In this document: positions 1-7,485 of the stretch, piece after piece
Numbering within the stretch: the first letter of the stretch is position 1
How the letters are laid out: each line of letters begins with the position of its first letter
Assembly: GCA_003280245.1 (NCBI GenBank)
Contig: QCFN01000008.1
Coordinates: forward strand, 1-48,466
Length of the DNA: 48,466 nucleotides
Source of the DNA: Prochlorococcus sp. AG-363-J23
Lineage (GTDB): Bacteria; Cyanobacteriota; Cyanobacteriia; PCC-6307; Cyanobiaceae
Direction of reading: 5' to 3'
Position numbers and translations under genes: made by a program
The notes under the pieces: model-generated
The model's database searches: none
What the model saw: the letters and a program-made list of their open reading frames with translations, nothing else
What the model was told of the DNA's origin: nothing

Positions 1-69
1 TTGCTTTTTGCCTTGGCGGCTTCCCTTGCGGCAATGCTTTTTATTGTTCAAAAAATGGAAGAGAAATGA
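1..69 (+). CDS. C-terminus of an unidentified gene (partial)
   Basis: The first 22 codons of the window are open in frame 1 and end at a TGA at 67-69. They encode a hydrophobic stretch rich in Leu and Ala followed by a short charged tail (QKMEEK), as expected for the C-terminal membrane helix of a small membrane protein. The gene starts outside the window, so it cannot be named. Its 3' end overlaps the 3' end of the convergent gene at 48-320 by 22 bases, which is normal in such a compact genome. That this is a real gene end is inference from the composition and the absence of other features here. Confidence 0.45.
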   Translation: MLFALAASLAAMLFIVQKMEEK

Positions 70-320
70 CTTGGTTGATCTTGCTCAGGAGGTTTGCTTT
101 CTATTCTCCTTGTAACTAGATCGGCATTTACGGTACGAATTACGCCAGTGTCTATACATGCAATTTGAAATAAAGAGGGTTCTGAGCCTCGCGCGCCACT
201 GATGACATGGATCACTCGTCCTCTCCACCAATCTTTTTTGTCGGGTTGAAGAACGACAACTTGGTCTCTATGGCTTATGTCTAGAAAACGAGAATCCTTG
301 GCCACTGGAGCAATCCTCAT
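48..320 (-). CDS. Small conserved cyanobacterial protein, DUF3104-like
   Basis: A 90-residue soluble protein without signal peptide or membrane segment. Residues about 17-75 have the pattern recalled for the cyanobacteria-restricted DUF3104 family: a short RGD/RDQVVVL-like strand, a WWRGRVI strand, then SLFQIACIDTGVIRTVNAD. The fold is probably a small beta-barrel; the function is unknown. The family assignment is from memory, not from a search. The start codon at 318-320 lies inside one arm of a perfect 21-bp inverted repeat (312-361), so the messenger would fold over its own AUG. No Shine-Dalgarno sequence is visible before it. The C-terminal ten residues are low-complexity and probably disordered. 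Confidence 0.7.
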   Translation of the reverse strand: MRIAPVAKDSRFLDISHRDQVVVLQPDKKDWWRGRVIHVISGARGSEPSLFQIACIDTGVIRTVNADLVTRRIESKPPEQDQPSHFSSIF

Positions 321-361
321 GCAGGCTATAGTACATTCGAACTATAGCCTGCATGAGGATT
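312..361. repeat. Perfect 21-bp inverted repeat over a start codon
   Basis: The arms 312-332 and 341-361 are exact reverse complements of each other, separated by 8 bases. The left arm contains the first three codons (Met-Arg-Ile) of the minus-strand gene at 48-320, so the right arm is an inverted copy of that gene's 5' end. In the minus-strand transcript the AUG would sit within a 21-bp stem. There is no T-run on either side, so it does not look like a classical terminator. Confidence 0.9.
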
Positions 362-480
362 CTTGGGTTCGGGTTGCAGGCGAGTTCCAGCGTGTTGATT
401 AGATTTGACCATCGTTATTGGTAATTCTTTATGTGATATTCAGGTGATCTTTTAGTCTTGTTGCAGTAGAGGAGATTCTC

Positions 481-1098
481 ATGAGGTCGTTGCCTTTGAA
501 ACTTGATCCAGGTAGCGATTTGCGTGAAGTTATTGAGCAGCAGGGAAAAGAGAAAAGACTCTCGGGATTCGTTTTGAGTGTTGTCGGCAATTTGTCTAGA
601 GCTGCTTTTCAGTGTCCTGGTCGACCGACTTCGACTGTTTTGGAGGGGAATTTAGAAATAATTACATTGAATGGCACATTTTCACCGGAGGGAGTTCATT
701 TGCACTTGAGTATTTCTGATGGTGATTGTCAGGTTTGGGGAGGCCATCTTGAGAGCGGAAGTAAGGTTTTAAAAGGTGTTGATTTGTTGCTGGGCTTATT
801 GGATGAGCCATCACAGAAAATAGTAAATGGAGAACCTTTTTTGAAATCTAGAGAACCTCGAATAGAGATAGCAATATTACCGAAGTGTCCTTGGTCATCT
901 CGTGCTTTAAGAATACTTCGGACAAATCAAATTCCTTGTAAAGTTCGAATTATTGATAGTGATGATGCTTTTGCTGAGTTAAAGAAGAAAACTAATTTGT
1001 CTACTTTCCCGCAGTTATTTATTGACGAGCAATTCTCTGGAGGCTATGAGACTCTTGCAGATCTAGATCGTTCAGGAAAATTAGAAGAGTTTAAATGA
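481..1098 (+). CDS. PPC/DUF296 domain fused to a glutaredoxin domain
   Basis: A 205-residue two-domain protein. Residues about 1-110 match the PPC (DUF296) domain, known from plant AT-hook proteins and stand-alone bacterial proteins: GFVLSVVGNLSRAAFQ, then GVHLHLSISDGDCQVWGGHL. Residues about 126-205 are a glutaredoxin fold with a monothiol CPWS active site at Cys136, the cis-proline TFPQ and a GGYE glutathione-binding loop. The start at 481 is supported by a GAGGAG ribosome site eight bases upstream. It overlaps the next gene by 4 bases (ATGA), implying one transcript. A role in thiol redox control or Fe-S handling is inference; the ligand of the PPC half is unknown. Confidence 0.85.
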   Translation: MRSLPLKLDPGSDLREVIEQQGKEKRLSGFVLSVVGNLSRAAFQCPGRPTSTVLEGNLEIITLNGTFSPEGVHLHLSISDGDCQVWGGHLESGSKVLKGVDLLLGLLDEPSQKIVNGEPFLKSREPRIEIAILPKCPWSSRALRILRTNQIPCKVRIIDSDDAFAELKKKTNLSTFPQLFIDEQFSGGYETLADLDRSGKLEEFK

Positions 1099-1337
1099 AT
1101 TCCAAAGATTCTAGCTCAGTCTCTATTGGATACTGGAGTGAAAAACCTTTTTGGTGTAAACCATGGAGTATTTTGCTTTCAGGAATAATCTTCTTATATA
1201 TTCTTTTTTCTTATGTTCAATTATTGTGGATAAAAATTACCGCAACATTATTAATATTATCTTGGTGGATTCTTTTTCTGTTTTTGGTTCCTGTTGCGTA
1301 TGAAAGTAATTTAAGAGCAACAAAAGATCAAAATTAA
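1095..1337 (+). CDS. Small two-helix membrane protein, DUF6737-like
   Basis: An 80-residue protein starting inside the stop codon of the PPC-glutaredoxin gene (ATGA overlap), so probably translationally coupled to it. A short polar N-terminus carries a Trp-rich motif (YWSEKPFWCKPWSILLSG), followed by two hydrophobic segments at about residues 26-44 and 46-65. The motif KPxWCxPWSI before the first helix recalls a small cyanobacterial membrane family I know as DUF6737; this is from memory and unconfirmed. Likely in the plasma or thylakoid membrane. Function unknown. Confidence 0.65.
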   Translation: MNSKDSSSVSIGYWSEKPFWCKPWSILLSGIIFLYILFSYVQLLWIKITATLLILSWWILFLFLVPVAYESNLRATKDQN

Positions 1338-1495
1338 TGAATAGATGATATCGCTTTGTTTTTGATTTGCTGAAATTGACTTTTACTTAGAAAGTGTTCT
1401 TAAGCTGATTCTTTTACCTATCTGCGTAAATAGAAGTAAGGATAGTAGGGCTTCTTTGAAGAAGCATTTCAATGATTGATTTTTGATTTAACCAG

Positions 1496-2386
1496 ATGGC
1501 TCCTTCTTTAGAAATCAAGCCTTTGCAACCTGATGATATTTCTCGTGTAACCCAATGGGCAAGGCGTGAGGGGTTTTCTCCTGGAGCGGGTGATGTGGAT
1601 ATATATCGGCACACTGATCGCCAAGGGATATGGGTTGGTTGGCTTAGTGGAGAGCCTATTGGCTGTATTTCTGGGGTTAGATACAACTCAAATTATGGAT
1701 TCATAGGATTGTTCATGGTGATCCCTGAAAGGAGAGGTTGTGGATACGGAATAGCGTTATGGAAACATGCTCTTTCTCATTTATCTAGCCTTTCTTGTAT
1801 TGGATTGGAGGCTGCATTAGATCGTGTAAATGATTATGCAAGCTGGGGTTTTGTTTCTTCTTCTTTAACAACTCGGTGGGAATGGTCCGGGCTTGAGAGT
1901 GTTTTAGCTGATAATTTTAATTCGGAATGCAAAGAAGAAGGGTTAAAACTTTTAGGGGGAGATGAGATTCCTGATGTCGCAATTCAAAGTTATGACGCTA
2001 AGCGGGAGCCTAGTCCGCGCCCTCATTTCTTGTCGGACTGGCTAGGACATCCTTCTGGGAATGTTTTAGCTTTAGTTGATCAAAATGGTTTTTGTCATGG
2101 GTTTGGACGTATTCGTCCTTGTCTTCTTAAGCATGGTGAAGGGTGGAGGATTGGCCCACTTTTGGCAGATAGCCCACAATTGGCCGAATTACTATTGAAG
2201 AGATTAATTAAATCTCATCCCGGTATTGTTCTGCTTGATTCCCCGGGTTGTAATCCTTTAGCCGAAGCTTTATTTGAGGATCTTGGGTTTAGACCTGTTT
2301 CACAAACTTTAAGAATGTATAGAGGTGAACAACCACCAACTTCTATGAATGAGGTTTATGGATTGGCTTGTTTGGAGCTTGGTTGA
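1496..2386 (+). CDS. GNAT-family N-acetyltransferase with C-terminal extra domain
   Basis: A 296-residue protein. Residues about 5-125 form a GNAT domain: the acetyl-CoA binding motif A is visible as VIPERRGCGYGIALWKHAL (R-x-x-G-x-G/A), followed by the usual helix and a GFV(S) strand. Residues about 150-296 resemble the second domain found in YitH-type acetyltransferases, with a repeat of short strands ending in LGFRPVSQTLRMYRGE. Such proteins transfer an acetyl group from acetyl-CoA to an amine, but the substrate cannot be read from sequence. The ATG at 1496 is the first start in frame. It is a monocistronic gene between non-coding gaps. Confidence 0.8.
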   Translation: MAPSLEIKPLQPDDISRVTQWARREGFSPGAGDVDIYRHTDRQGIWVGWLSGEPIGCISGVRYNSNYGFIGLFMVIPERRGCGYGIALWKHALSHLSSLSCIGLEAALDRVNDYASWGFVSSSLTTRWEWSGLESVLADNFNSECKEEGLKLLGGDEIPDVAIQSYDAKREPSPRPHFLSDWLGHPSGNVLALVDQNGFCHGFGRIRPCLLKHGEGWRIGPLLADSPQLAELLLKRLIKSHPGIVLLDSPGCNPLAEALFEDLGFRPVSQTLRMYRGEQPPTSMNEVYGLACLELG

Positions 2387-2498
2387 TAAAGGCTTTTGAG
2401 GATTGCAATTAAAATATCTCTGTGAAATCATTTAGTGGATGAACAGCTTTTTAAGCTATCGAAGATATGTATTGAATATTTTTAGCACTCTGTATTTA

Positions 2499-2693
2499 TT
2501 AAGAGTCTTGGTCCCTGAAGACCTTTTTTTCCTGCAGTAGTTCGTCTTCTAGCTGTTCAATTAGCTTGGTCACTAGGTTTTGGAACTCTGGTTGACATCC
2601 TCTAAAGGCTGCTTTATGTCTGATGGGTTCATTTCGAGTACGAAGGTCTGTCAACATAAGTTGCAACGCATCGATTTTGGCGTTGGTTCTCAT
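2499..2693 (-). CDS. Small conserved hypothetical protein
   Basis: A 64-residue, highly charged and helical protein with no membrane segment. The second half (about residues 36-58) is an amphipathic helix rich in Glu, Leu and Lys that could form a short coiled coil. It has an ATG start and normal codon use. I do not recognise the family, although small proteins of this type are common in picocyanobacteria. It lies 32 bases downstream of the SDR gene in the same direction, so the two may be cotranscribed. Confidence 0.6.
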   Translation of the reverse strand: MRTNAKIDALQLMLTDLRTRNEPIRHKAAFRGCQPEFQNLVTKLIEQLEDELLQEKKVFRDQDS

Positions 2694-2725
2694 AAATAAA
2701 TCAACTTTTTAGAAGAATAATCCGT

Positions 2726-3394
2726 TTATATCGCAATGTCTTTCAATGCTTGTTTCATTGTGATAGAAGGCTGTTCTTTGCTGCTTGTAACTTCAATGAT
2801 CTTATTTTTGGATTCAGGAGTTTGGAGTGCTTCTATGCAGCATTTTGCAAGAAGTCGTCGGGGAATATATGCATCTTGTTGGAAATCTGCAGCAGTATAA
2901 CGAATACCTTGAGTTTCTAGTTCTTCTTCTTCTTCATTAAGACCTCCTGGTCGAATAACAGTCCAATCCAGTCCACTCTCTTCAAGTGCTTTCTCTCCTA
3001 TTCTTTTCCATACAAGTATTAGGCCGAAAAGGTTTAGAGGGTGTATCCACCTTCCAGCACAGAGAGAACTAACTAATAAAATCCTTTTGATTCCAGATCG
3101 CTGACAACTCAACACTTGTTGCTTAACTCCAAAAGCATCTACTCGGGCAGGTCCAGTTAGATCAATAGATGGCCTTGCTCCAGTAGCAATTATTAGTGCA
3201 TCACACCCATCTAGAGATTTTTCTATGCTAATCGAGTCATTTAAAGAAATTACTGTTTTTTCTTGACCTGATAGGGTGTTTGGCAAAAAAGAACCTTTGC
3301 GGAGCAATAATCTCACTCTGTTGCCTGATGCAATAGCTTCTTCTGCTATTCGAGAACCAGTTTTCCCTGAAGCGCCACTAATAGCAATTTTCAT
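2726..3394 (-). CDS. Atypical SDR / NAD(P)-binding protein
   Basis: A 222-residue Rossmann-fold protein. The N-terminal nucleotide-binding loop is GASGKTG (residues 7-13), typical of atypical short-chain dehydrogenases of the NmrA/YbjT type rather than classical SDR enzymes, and an Arg (about residue 29) after strand 2 suggests NADP preference. A segment near residue 146 (WTVIRPGGL) is the signature of SDR5-like proteins. No clear YxxxK catalytic pair is seen, which fits a binding, assembly or regulatory role. Cyanobacterial and plastid relatives assist photosystem or chlorophyll metabolism, but the exact role here cannot be assigned. Confidence 0.8.
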   Translation of the reverse strand: MKIAISGASGKTGSRIAEEAIASGNRVRLLLRKGSFLPNTLSGQEKTVISLNDSISIEKSLDGCDALIIATGARPSIDLTGPARVDAFGVKQQVLSCQRSGIKRILLVSSLCAGRWIHPLNLFGLILVWKRIGEKALEESGLDWTVIRPGGLNEEEEELETQGIRYTAADFQQDAYIPRRLLAKCCIEALQTPESKNKIIEVTSSKEQPSITMKQALKDIAI

Positions 3395-3573
3395 GACTAT
3401 ATTGAACTTGGTAATTCATTTATTAGATTATAATGTGTTTTATTGAGATGTGTTGAGATATAGATTAAATGTAAATGCTTCCTAGTTAATGCTCTCGATA
3501 AAGATTAATTCTTAATCATTAATTAATTAGAAGTATTAGATTGACAATGAGATTCTGCTGAAGGTTTAATACC

Positions 3574-4227
3574 CTAGGGCTTTTGAGTAATTATTGGTTG
3601 AGTTCTTTCTGGGTATAATTCTTTGCATAAGTCACAATAGATTCCCTTGCATCCTCTTGCAGTGCAATACTCACGGCCGTAATAAATCATTTGGAGATGA
3701 AGTCTATTCCATTCAGATTTTTTAAAAATCCTTTTCAAATCTTTTTCTGTTTGTTTAACATTTTTTCCGCTTGAAAGTCCCCATCTCTGAGAGAGCCTAT
3801 GAATATGCGTGTCTACCGGGAAGGAAGGTATGCCAAAAGCTTGAGCCATTACGACGCTTGCAGTTTTATGTCCCACTCCAGGAAGCGTTTTTAATGCTTC
3901 TAGATCTTCTGGAACGTTACTATTGAAATAATCCCTAAGCATTAAGGAAAGCCTGTAAATATGACTTGCTTTTGTTTTTGAAAGACCTATAGGCCTTATA
4001 ATATTTAAAATATTTTCTTTGCCTAAATCAATCATTAATTCAGGGTTATCGGCCTTTCTAAATAAATCTGGAGTGATTTCATTAACTTTTTTATCTGTAC
4101 ATTGAGCACTTAATAATACTGCTATTAGTAGGGTGAATTCGTTGGTATGACTTAGGGGAATTTTAGGCTTAGGATATAATTCGTTAAGCCGTTTAGATAT
4201 TATTTCTGCTTTACTTTTTTGATCCAA
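3574..4227 (-). CDS. nth: Endonuclease III (DNA glycosylase/AP lyase)
   Basis: A 217-residue protein of normal length for Nth, which removes oxidised pyrimidines and nicks abasic sites in base excision repair. Visible features are the LLSAQCTDKKVN segment near the N-terminus, the helix-hairpin-helix LPGVGHKTA with catalytic Lys121, and VDTHIHR with catalytic Asp139. The C-terminal four cysteines that should bind a [4Fe-4S] cluster are Cys188, 193, 198 and 201, giving C-x4-C-x4-C-x2-C instead of the classical C-x6-C-x2-C-x5-C. The assigned start is TTG at 4227; no ATG lies nearby upstream. Identity is certain; cluster geometry is less so. Confidence 0.95.
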   Translation of the reverse strand: MDQKSKAEIISKRLNELYPKPKIPLSHTNEFTLLIAVLLSAQCTDKKVNEITPDLFRKADNPELMIDLGKENILNIIRPIGLSKTKASHIYRLSLMLRDYFNSNVPEDLEALKTLPGVGHKTASVVMAQAFGIPSFPVDTHIHRLSQRWGLSSGKNVKQTEKDLKRIFKKSEWNRLHLQMIYYGREYCTARGCKGIYCDLCKELYPERTQPIITQKP

Positions 4228-4328
4228 ATCAGGTTGCTCCAGAAAGAATAAGTGCTATATTCTTGCACGGATTTTAATTATACAGATAAATTCAGAGAAG
4301 AACAAATATTAGACCTAGTGTAAACTCC

Positions 4329-4976
4329 TTAATTTAAATTGCGGAATTTGATTTTTGCTGAAATTATAGACAAAAGGAAAATCCCTATGAGAGCAAATAT
4401 TATTAATTGACGGCCTCCGTTTAGTACTCCTGATCCTAGTCCAACAATTGGAGGATTGGAAAGTATAATACTTAAGAATAGAGCAGGAAGGAACTTTTTG
4501 AATGAAGTTTTTGTTAGTCCTATTGCATATGAGAAGAAATCAAATAAACCAGTCATTAGTATCCCAGTCATCAGGAAGAAATTACCTTCTATATTATTCT
4601 TGCTAAAATTTTCAATTCTTTTCATGGAATTATCTCCAACGATTTTTCTGACAATGGATCGTCCATACTTTCTTGACAAGTAAAAACTAATTGAGCAGGA
4701 AATTAAATCTGCAAGACAAATCACTAGTAAGCCTTTTTTAAAGCCTAATAATGCACCAGACAATAGAGAATATGCTGTGCTAGGCAAAGCTGGTATTATT
4801 ATACTTATAAATCTCATTGAAAAAATTCCTAATGGAATAAATTCACCTATTTGACCTATATTTTCTTTTATTTTGTTAACACCATAGGTATTAACAAAAT
4901 ATGTAATAGTAATAAAAGCAAATATAAAGATAAAAGCCTTGAATAAATTCTTGATTATCGAACCTTTTGTCTGCAC
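4329..4976 (-). CDS. VTT-domain membrane protein (TVP38/TMEM64, DedA-like)
   Basis: A 215-residue, strongly hydrophobic protein with about five to six transmembrane segments. The central part has the VTT-domain pattern: a FIPLGIF segment, a proline-rich re-entrant stretch (IIPALPSTAYSLLSGALLGF) and a second re-entrant loop near residue 140. Proteins of this family are lipid scramblases or transporters in membranes, but the cargo in cyanobacteria is unknown. The start is GTG at 4976. It stands alone, followed by about 100 bases to the 5' region of nth on the same strand. Confidence 0.8.
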   Translation of the reverse strand: MQTKGSIIKNLFKAFIFIFAFITITYFVNTYGVNKIKENIGQIGEFIPLGIFSMRFISIIIPALPSTAYSLLSGALLGFKKGLLVICLADLISCSISFYLSRKYGRSIVRKIVGDNSMKRIENFSKNNIEGNFFLMTGILMTGLFDFFSYAIGLTKTSFKKFLPALFLSIILSNPPIVGLGSGVLNGGRQLIIFALIGIFLLSIISAKIKFRNLN

Positions 4977-5327
4977 GAAAATGCTTATTAGTATTTCCTT
5001 CTTAGCTTAGCATTTTGGCTATATTTAATTTATTTTTAGATAATAGTAATTAACTGGTCTCGTTTCTTTGAAGAATCCTACTCTAATAGTCTTATGAATA
5101 AATTCTCCAGGTTCCTAAAAGCTTTATTGGTCAATTTTCTTCCCTCTATTTCGTTGCCGATAAAATCAATAGAATCCAAGCATAATAAGATACATGGCTA
5201 TGTATAAAAAGTTACTCTGAGTCTTGATTTTGTTGGGTTTGTTTGAAGATCCTTCAAATAGAAGGGATTTAACCAAAGGTCTATTTATAATGAATTTAAT
5301 ATTACAGTATTTAAGAGCTTCTATCTT
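4977..5327. other. Intergenic region with no gene recognised
   Basis: About 350 AT-rich bases between the divergent VTT-protein gene and the interrupted Crp-type regulator. All frames are broken by stops and no RNA gene is recognisable. A plausible plus-strand promoter lies near 5270-5310, where several TATAAT-like hexamers occur, but no -35 element is certain. Confidence 0.5.
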
Positions 5328-6029
5328 ATGGCAGTTTTTTTTAAGAGTTTAAGTGATTTAAGAGGTTTTTATGAGGAAGACTTGTATAAACCTATTGAAT
5401 GTATATTTACTTTCAAATTTGCAGGACAGTTATTATTTAGTTGGAGCGAATAGAAACTGGAATCTGCTATTGCTATAGATCTTAAGGAGGGCCATACTTT
5501 TCTTCTCTCGCCTCCTGCTGATAGGAGAAGGTGGGTTCGTATTCTCTTTAGACAAGGTGTTGCAAGGTTGTCAGGCTCTTTTGGGAATATGCTTCCAGAT
5601 GTAACTCTGGCATTTTGTGGAGCCCAGGATGAAAGTTTTTGGGTAAGACTTCCTGTAGAAACAAATTTCCTTTTAGAAGCACTTACTGAAACTTTTTTAG
5701 AAATCAATTATTTTGAGGATTCCAAAAGTGAAGATGACCTTTTATGCAAATGGATGTTTGACTTACATTTGGTCCGTCATCCAGTCGGAGCTGATGCTCG
5801 TTTAATTGCTCTTTTAAAATTGCTTGTAAATCATTTCGGAATTAGAAGGGGGGATGGTTATTTTTTGCCTTTTTCTTTGGGTCATGCACGTATGGCTGAA
5901 CTGATTGGTACTACTCGATCTACAGTTACTAGGCAAATAAGCATTCTTCGCAAGCAGCATGATTTGCAGATTATTGATCCCGAGGGATCTTTTCTGCTTT
6001 CTGCCAGGTTGGTGGAACTATCTTATTAA
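5328..6029 (+). pseudogene. Crp/Fnr-type regulator interrupted by an in-frame TAG
   Basis: Reading from the ATG at 5328, frame 3 runs 233 codons to the TAA at 6029 and is broken only by a TAG at 5451-5453. Homology with the regulator at 8387-8980 begins just after the TAG (AIDLKEGHTFLL versus AVRMPTGHSVLI; GVARLSG versus GVARVYC; VTLAFCGAQDE versus MTLAFLQSGDQ). It runs through the winged helix, MAELIGTTRSTVTRQISILR being the recognition helix. The region after the TAG has no ATG, GTG or TTG until a TTG at 5568, which would delete part of the beta-barrel. It is therefore a pseudogene, a readthrough gene, or a gene starting at a rare codon such as CTG 5457. The C-terminal DNA-binding half is intact. 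It is followed after 12 bases by the iron ATPase gene. Confidence 0.65.
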
Positions 6030-6041
6030 TCAAACTCTATT

Positions 6042-7100
6042 GTGACTAATTTACATTTAAAAATAGAAGATATTTGGCATCATTATCAGTGTAGCTCTGG
6101 AAATGACTGGGCAATTAAAATGATTAAATTAAATCTAAACCATGGCGAACTTGTTGGTCTTTTAGGCCCATCTGGATCGGGCAAAACAACTCTTCTTAGA
6201 TTAATAGCTGGTTTTGAAAGGCCGGCTAGAGGCTCTATTTACATAAATGGAAAGGAAGTTTCTTCTTCGAAAATTCTTGTTCCTCCAGAGCATAGACATG
6301 TTGGGATGGTTTTTCAGGATTACGCACTTTTCCCACATTTAGATGCTTGGCAAAATACATGTTTTGGCTTGAAGCGTAGAGAGAATAAAAATCGTGCAGC
6401 ATGGCTTTTGGATTTGTTAGGTCTAACACCATTTAGGAATAGATATCCTCATGAACTTTCTGGTGGTCAAAAACAGAGATTAGCTTTGGCACGAGCCCTT
6501 GCTCCAGGTACTTCCTTGGTTCTTTTGGATGAGCCATTCTCTAGCCTTGATGCTGAGGTCAGAGTGAGATTACGAAGTGAACTGTCAGGAGTACTAAAGA
6601 CTTGTGGAGCAAGTGGAATTATGGTTACCCATGACCCTCAGGAAGCCCTGGCTATTTGTGATCGTGTTGCTGTGCTTCGTGATGGAACGTTAGATCAGTG
6701 TGCGACACCTAGAGAAATTGTTAATACTCCGGCAACACCTTTTGTTGGTCGTTTTGTTTTGCAGCGAAATATTCTCCCCGTGAGTACAAATGGCGGCAGT
6801 TGGATTACACCTCTTGGTCCTTTGAGTAGTCCTAGGACTTCAGATCAAGAAAATTTTACTGAGTTAATGGTTGATGAGCAAGCCATTCAAATCAGTAGTG
6901 ATCCTAGTGGAGCAGCACTTATTCAAAGTTTGGAATTTCTAGGGAATCAATGGTTGCTAAGAATAGAATTAGGGAATCTTTTATTGCATGTTCGTCAACC
7001 TTTAGATATTTCTTTTAAGGCTGGTGATAGATGTTATCTTAATTTTATGAATGGTAAAAATGGAATTTTATTCCCTGGTGGAATTAGGTGCACTCTTTAA
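6042..7100 (+). CDS. futC: Ferric-iron ABC transporter ATP-binding protein (FutC/FbpC type)
   Basis: A 352-residue ATPase that would energise uptake of Fe(III) with FutA (binding protein) and FutB (permease), neither of which is in this window. Visible motifs are Walker A GPSGSGKTT (about residue 43), Q-loop VFQDYALFPH, signature LSGGQKQRLALARAL, Walker B LVLLDEPFSSLD and the H-loop VTHD. The C-terminal 120 residues form the TOBE-like regulatory domain of the CUT1/Fbp subfamily. The start is GTG at 6042, 12 bases after the interrupted regulator, so the two probably share a transcript. Iron specificity is inferred from the subfamily and from neighbouring ferritin and flavodoxin genes; another oxyanion or polyamine cannot be excluded. 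Confidence 0.8.
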   Translation: MTNLHLKIEDIWHHYQCSSGNDWAIKMIKLNLNHGELVGLLGPSGSGKTTLLRLIAGFERPARGSIYINGKEVSSSKILVPPEHRHVGMVFQDYALFPHLDAWQNTCFGLKRRENKNRAAWLLDLLGLTPFRNRYPHELSGGQKQRLALARALAPGTSLVLLDEPFSSLDAEVRVRLRSELSGVLKTCGASGIMVTHDPQEALAICDRVAVLRDGTLDQCATPREIVNTPATPFVGRFVLQRNILPVSTNGGSWITPLGPLSSPRTSDQENFTELMVDEQAIQISSDPSGAALIQSLEFLGNQWLLRIELGNLLLHVRQPLDISFKAGDRCYLNFMNGKNGILFPGGIRCTL

Positions 7101-7175
7101 TTTAGATCATCTTCTTATTGATTCAACTAACTGGAAGTTAAATGTATGATGTATTAAACTCCCTAAGCCTAAAAA

Positions 7176-7310
7176 CTAATTTTTACCACACTGACATTTA
7201 CCGCCTTTCCACTTAGAACATTTATGTTTTTTACATGTTTTCTTCTTGCTTTGAATTGGCCCCTTCCTGATGGGGATAGAGAATAAATTCTGACCTATTT
7301 GATTGGCCAT
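7176..7310 (-). CDS. 44-residue Cys/Lys-rich miniprotein
   Basis: A short ORF with an ATG at 7310 and a TAG at 7176-7178. The C-terminal half is rich in Lys and contains four cysteines in the pattern C-x4-C-x7-C-x-C (Cys26, 31, 39, 41) with a nearby His29, suggesting binding of a metal ion. It is transcribed divergently from the ferritin gene at 7486, with a 175-bp shared promoter region. I do not recognise the family. Coding status is inferred from the non-random Cys/Lys composition and position; a weak point is the lack of a Shine-Dalgarno sequence. Confidence 0.6.
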   Translation of the reverse strand: MANQIGQNLFSIPIRKGPIQSKKKTCKKHKCSKWKGGKCQCGKN

Positions 7311-7398
7311 TAATTAATTAGAGATAGCGTTCTTGAGATTGATTCGCATTCTACAACGTTTATATCGCACAGTGGAAAAGTTTTTAATTACGTCAAGT

Positions 7399-7408
7399 TG
7401 ATGTATCA
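7399..7408. promoter_or_regulatory. Small palindrome in the ferritin promoter region
   Basis: The sequence TGATGTATCA is a palindrome of TGAT half-sites two bases apart, lying about 78 bases before the ferritin start and between the divergent miniprotein and ferritin genes. A wider pair, GTCAAG at 7392-7397 and CTTGAC at 7422-7427, brackets it. These are candidate regulator sites for one of the nearby Crp-type proteins or Fur; this is inference only. Confidence 0.3.
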
Positions 7409-7485
7409 TTTTTTACATAGGCTTGACCTTCTCTTGTGGCAGTTCATTTTTGAACAGCTTCTTTACTATGATTTCTTGAGTTCAA

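Noticed and set aside
1414-1686. Minus-strand ORF of 90 codons
   Set aside because: Antisense to the GNAT gene, whose plus-strand protein shows clear motifs.
5369-5707. Minus-strand ORF of 112 codons
   Set aside because: It is antisense to the Crp-type gene; the plus strand shows family similarity in this region.
7392-7427. GTCAAG...CTTGAC wide pair as an RNA hairpin
   Set aside because: Six bases across a 24-base loop is too weak; mentioned only as bracketing a smaller palindrome.
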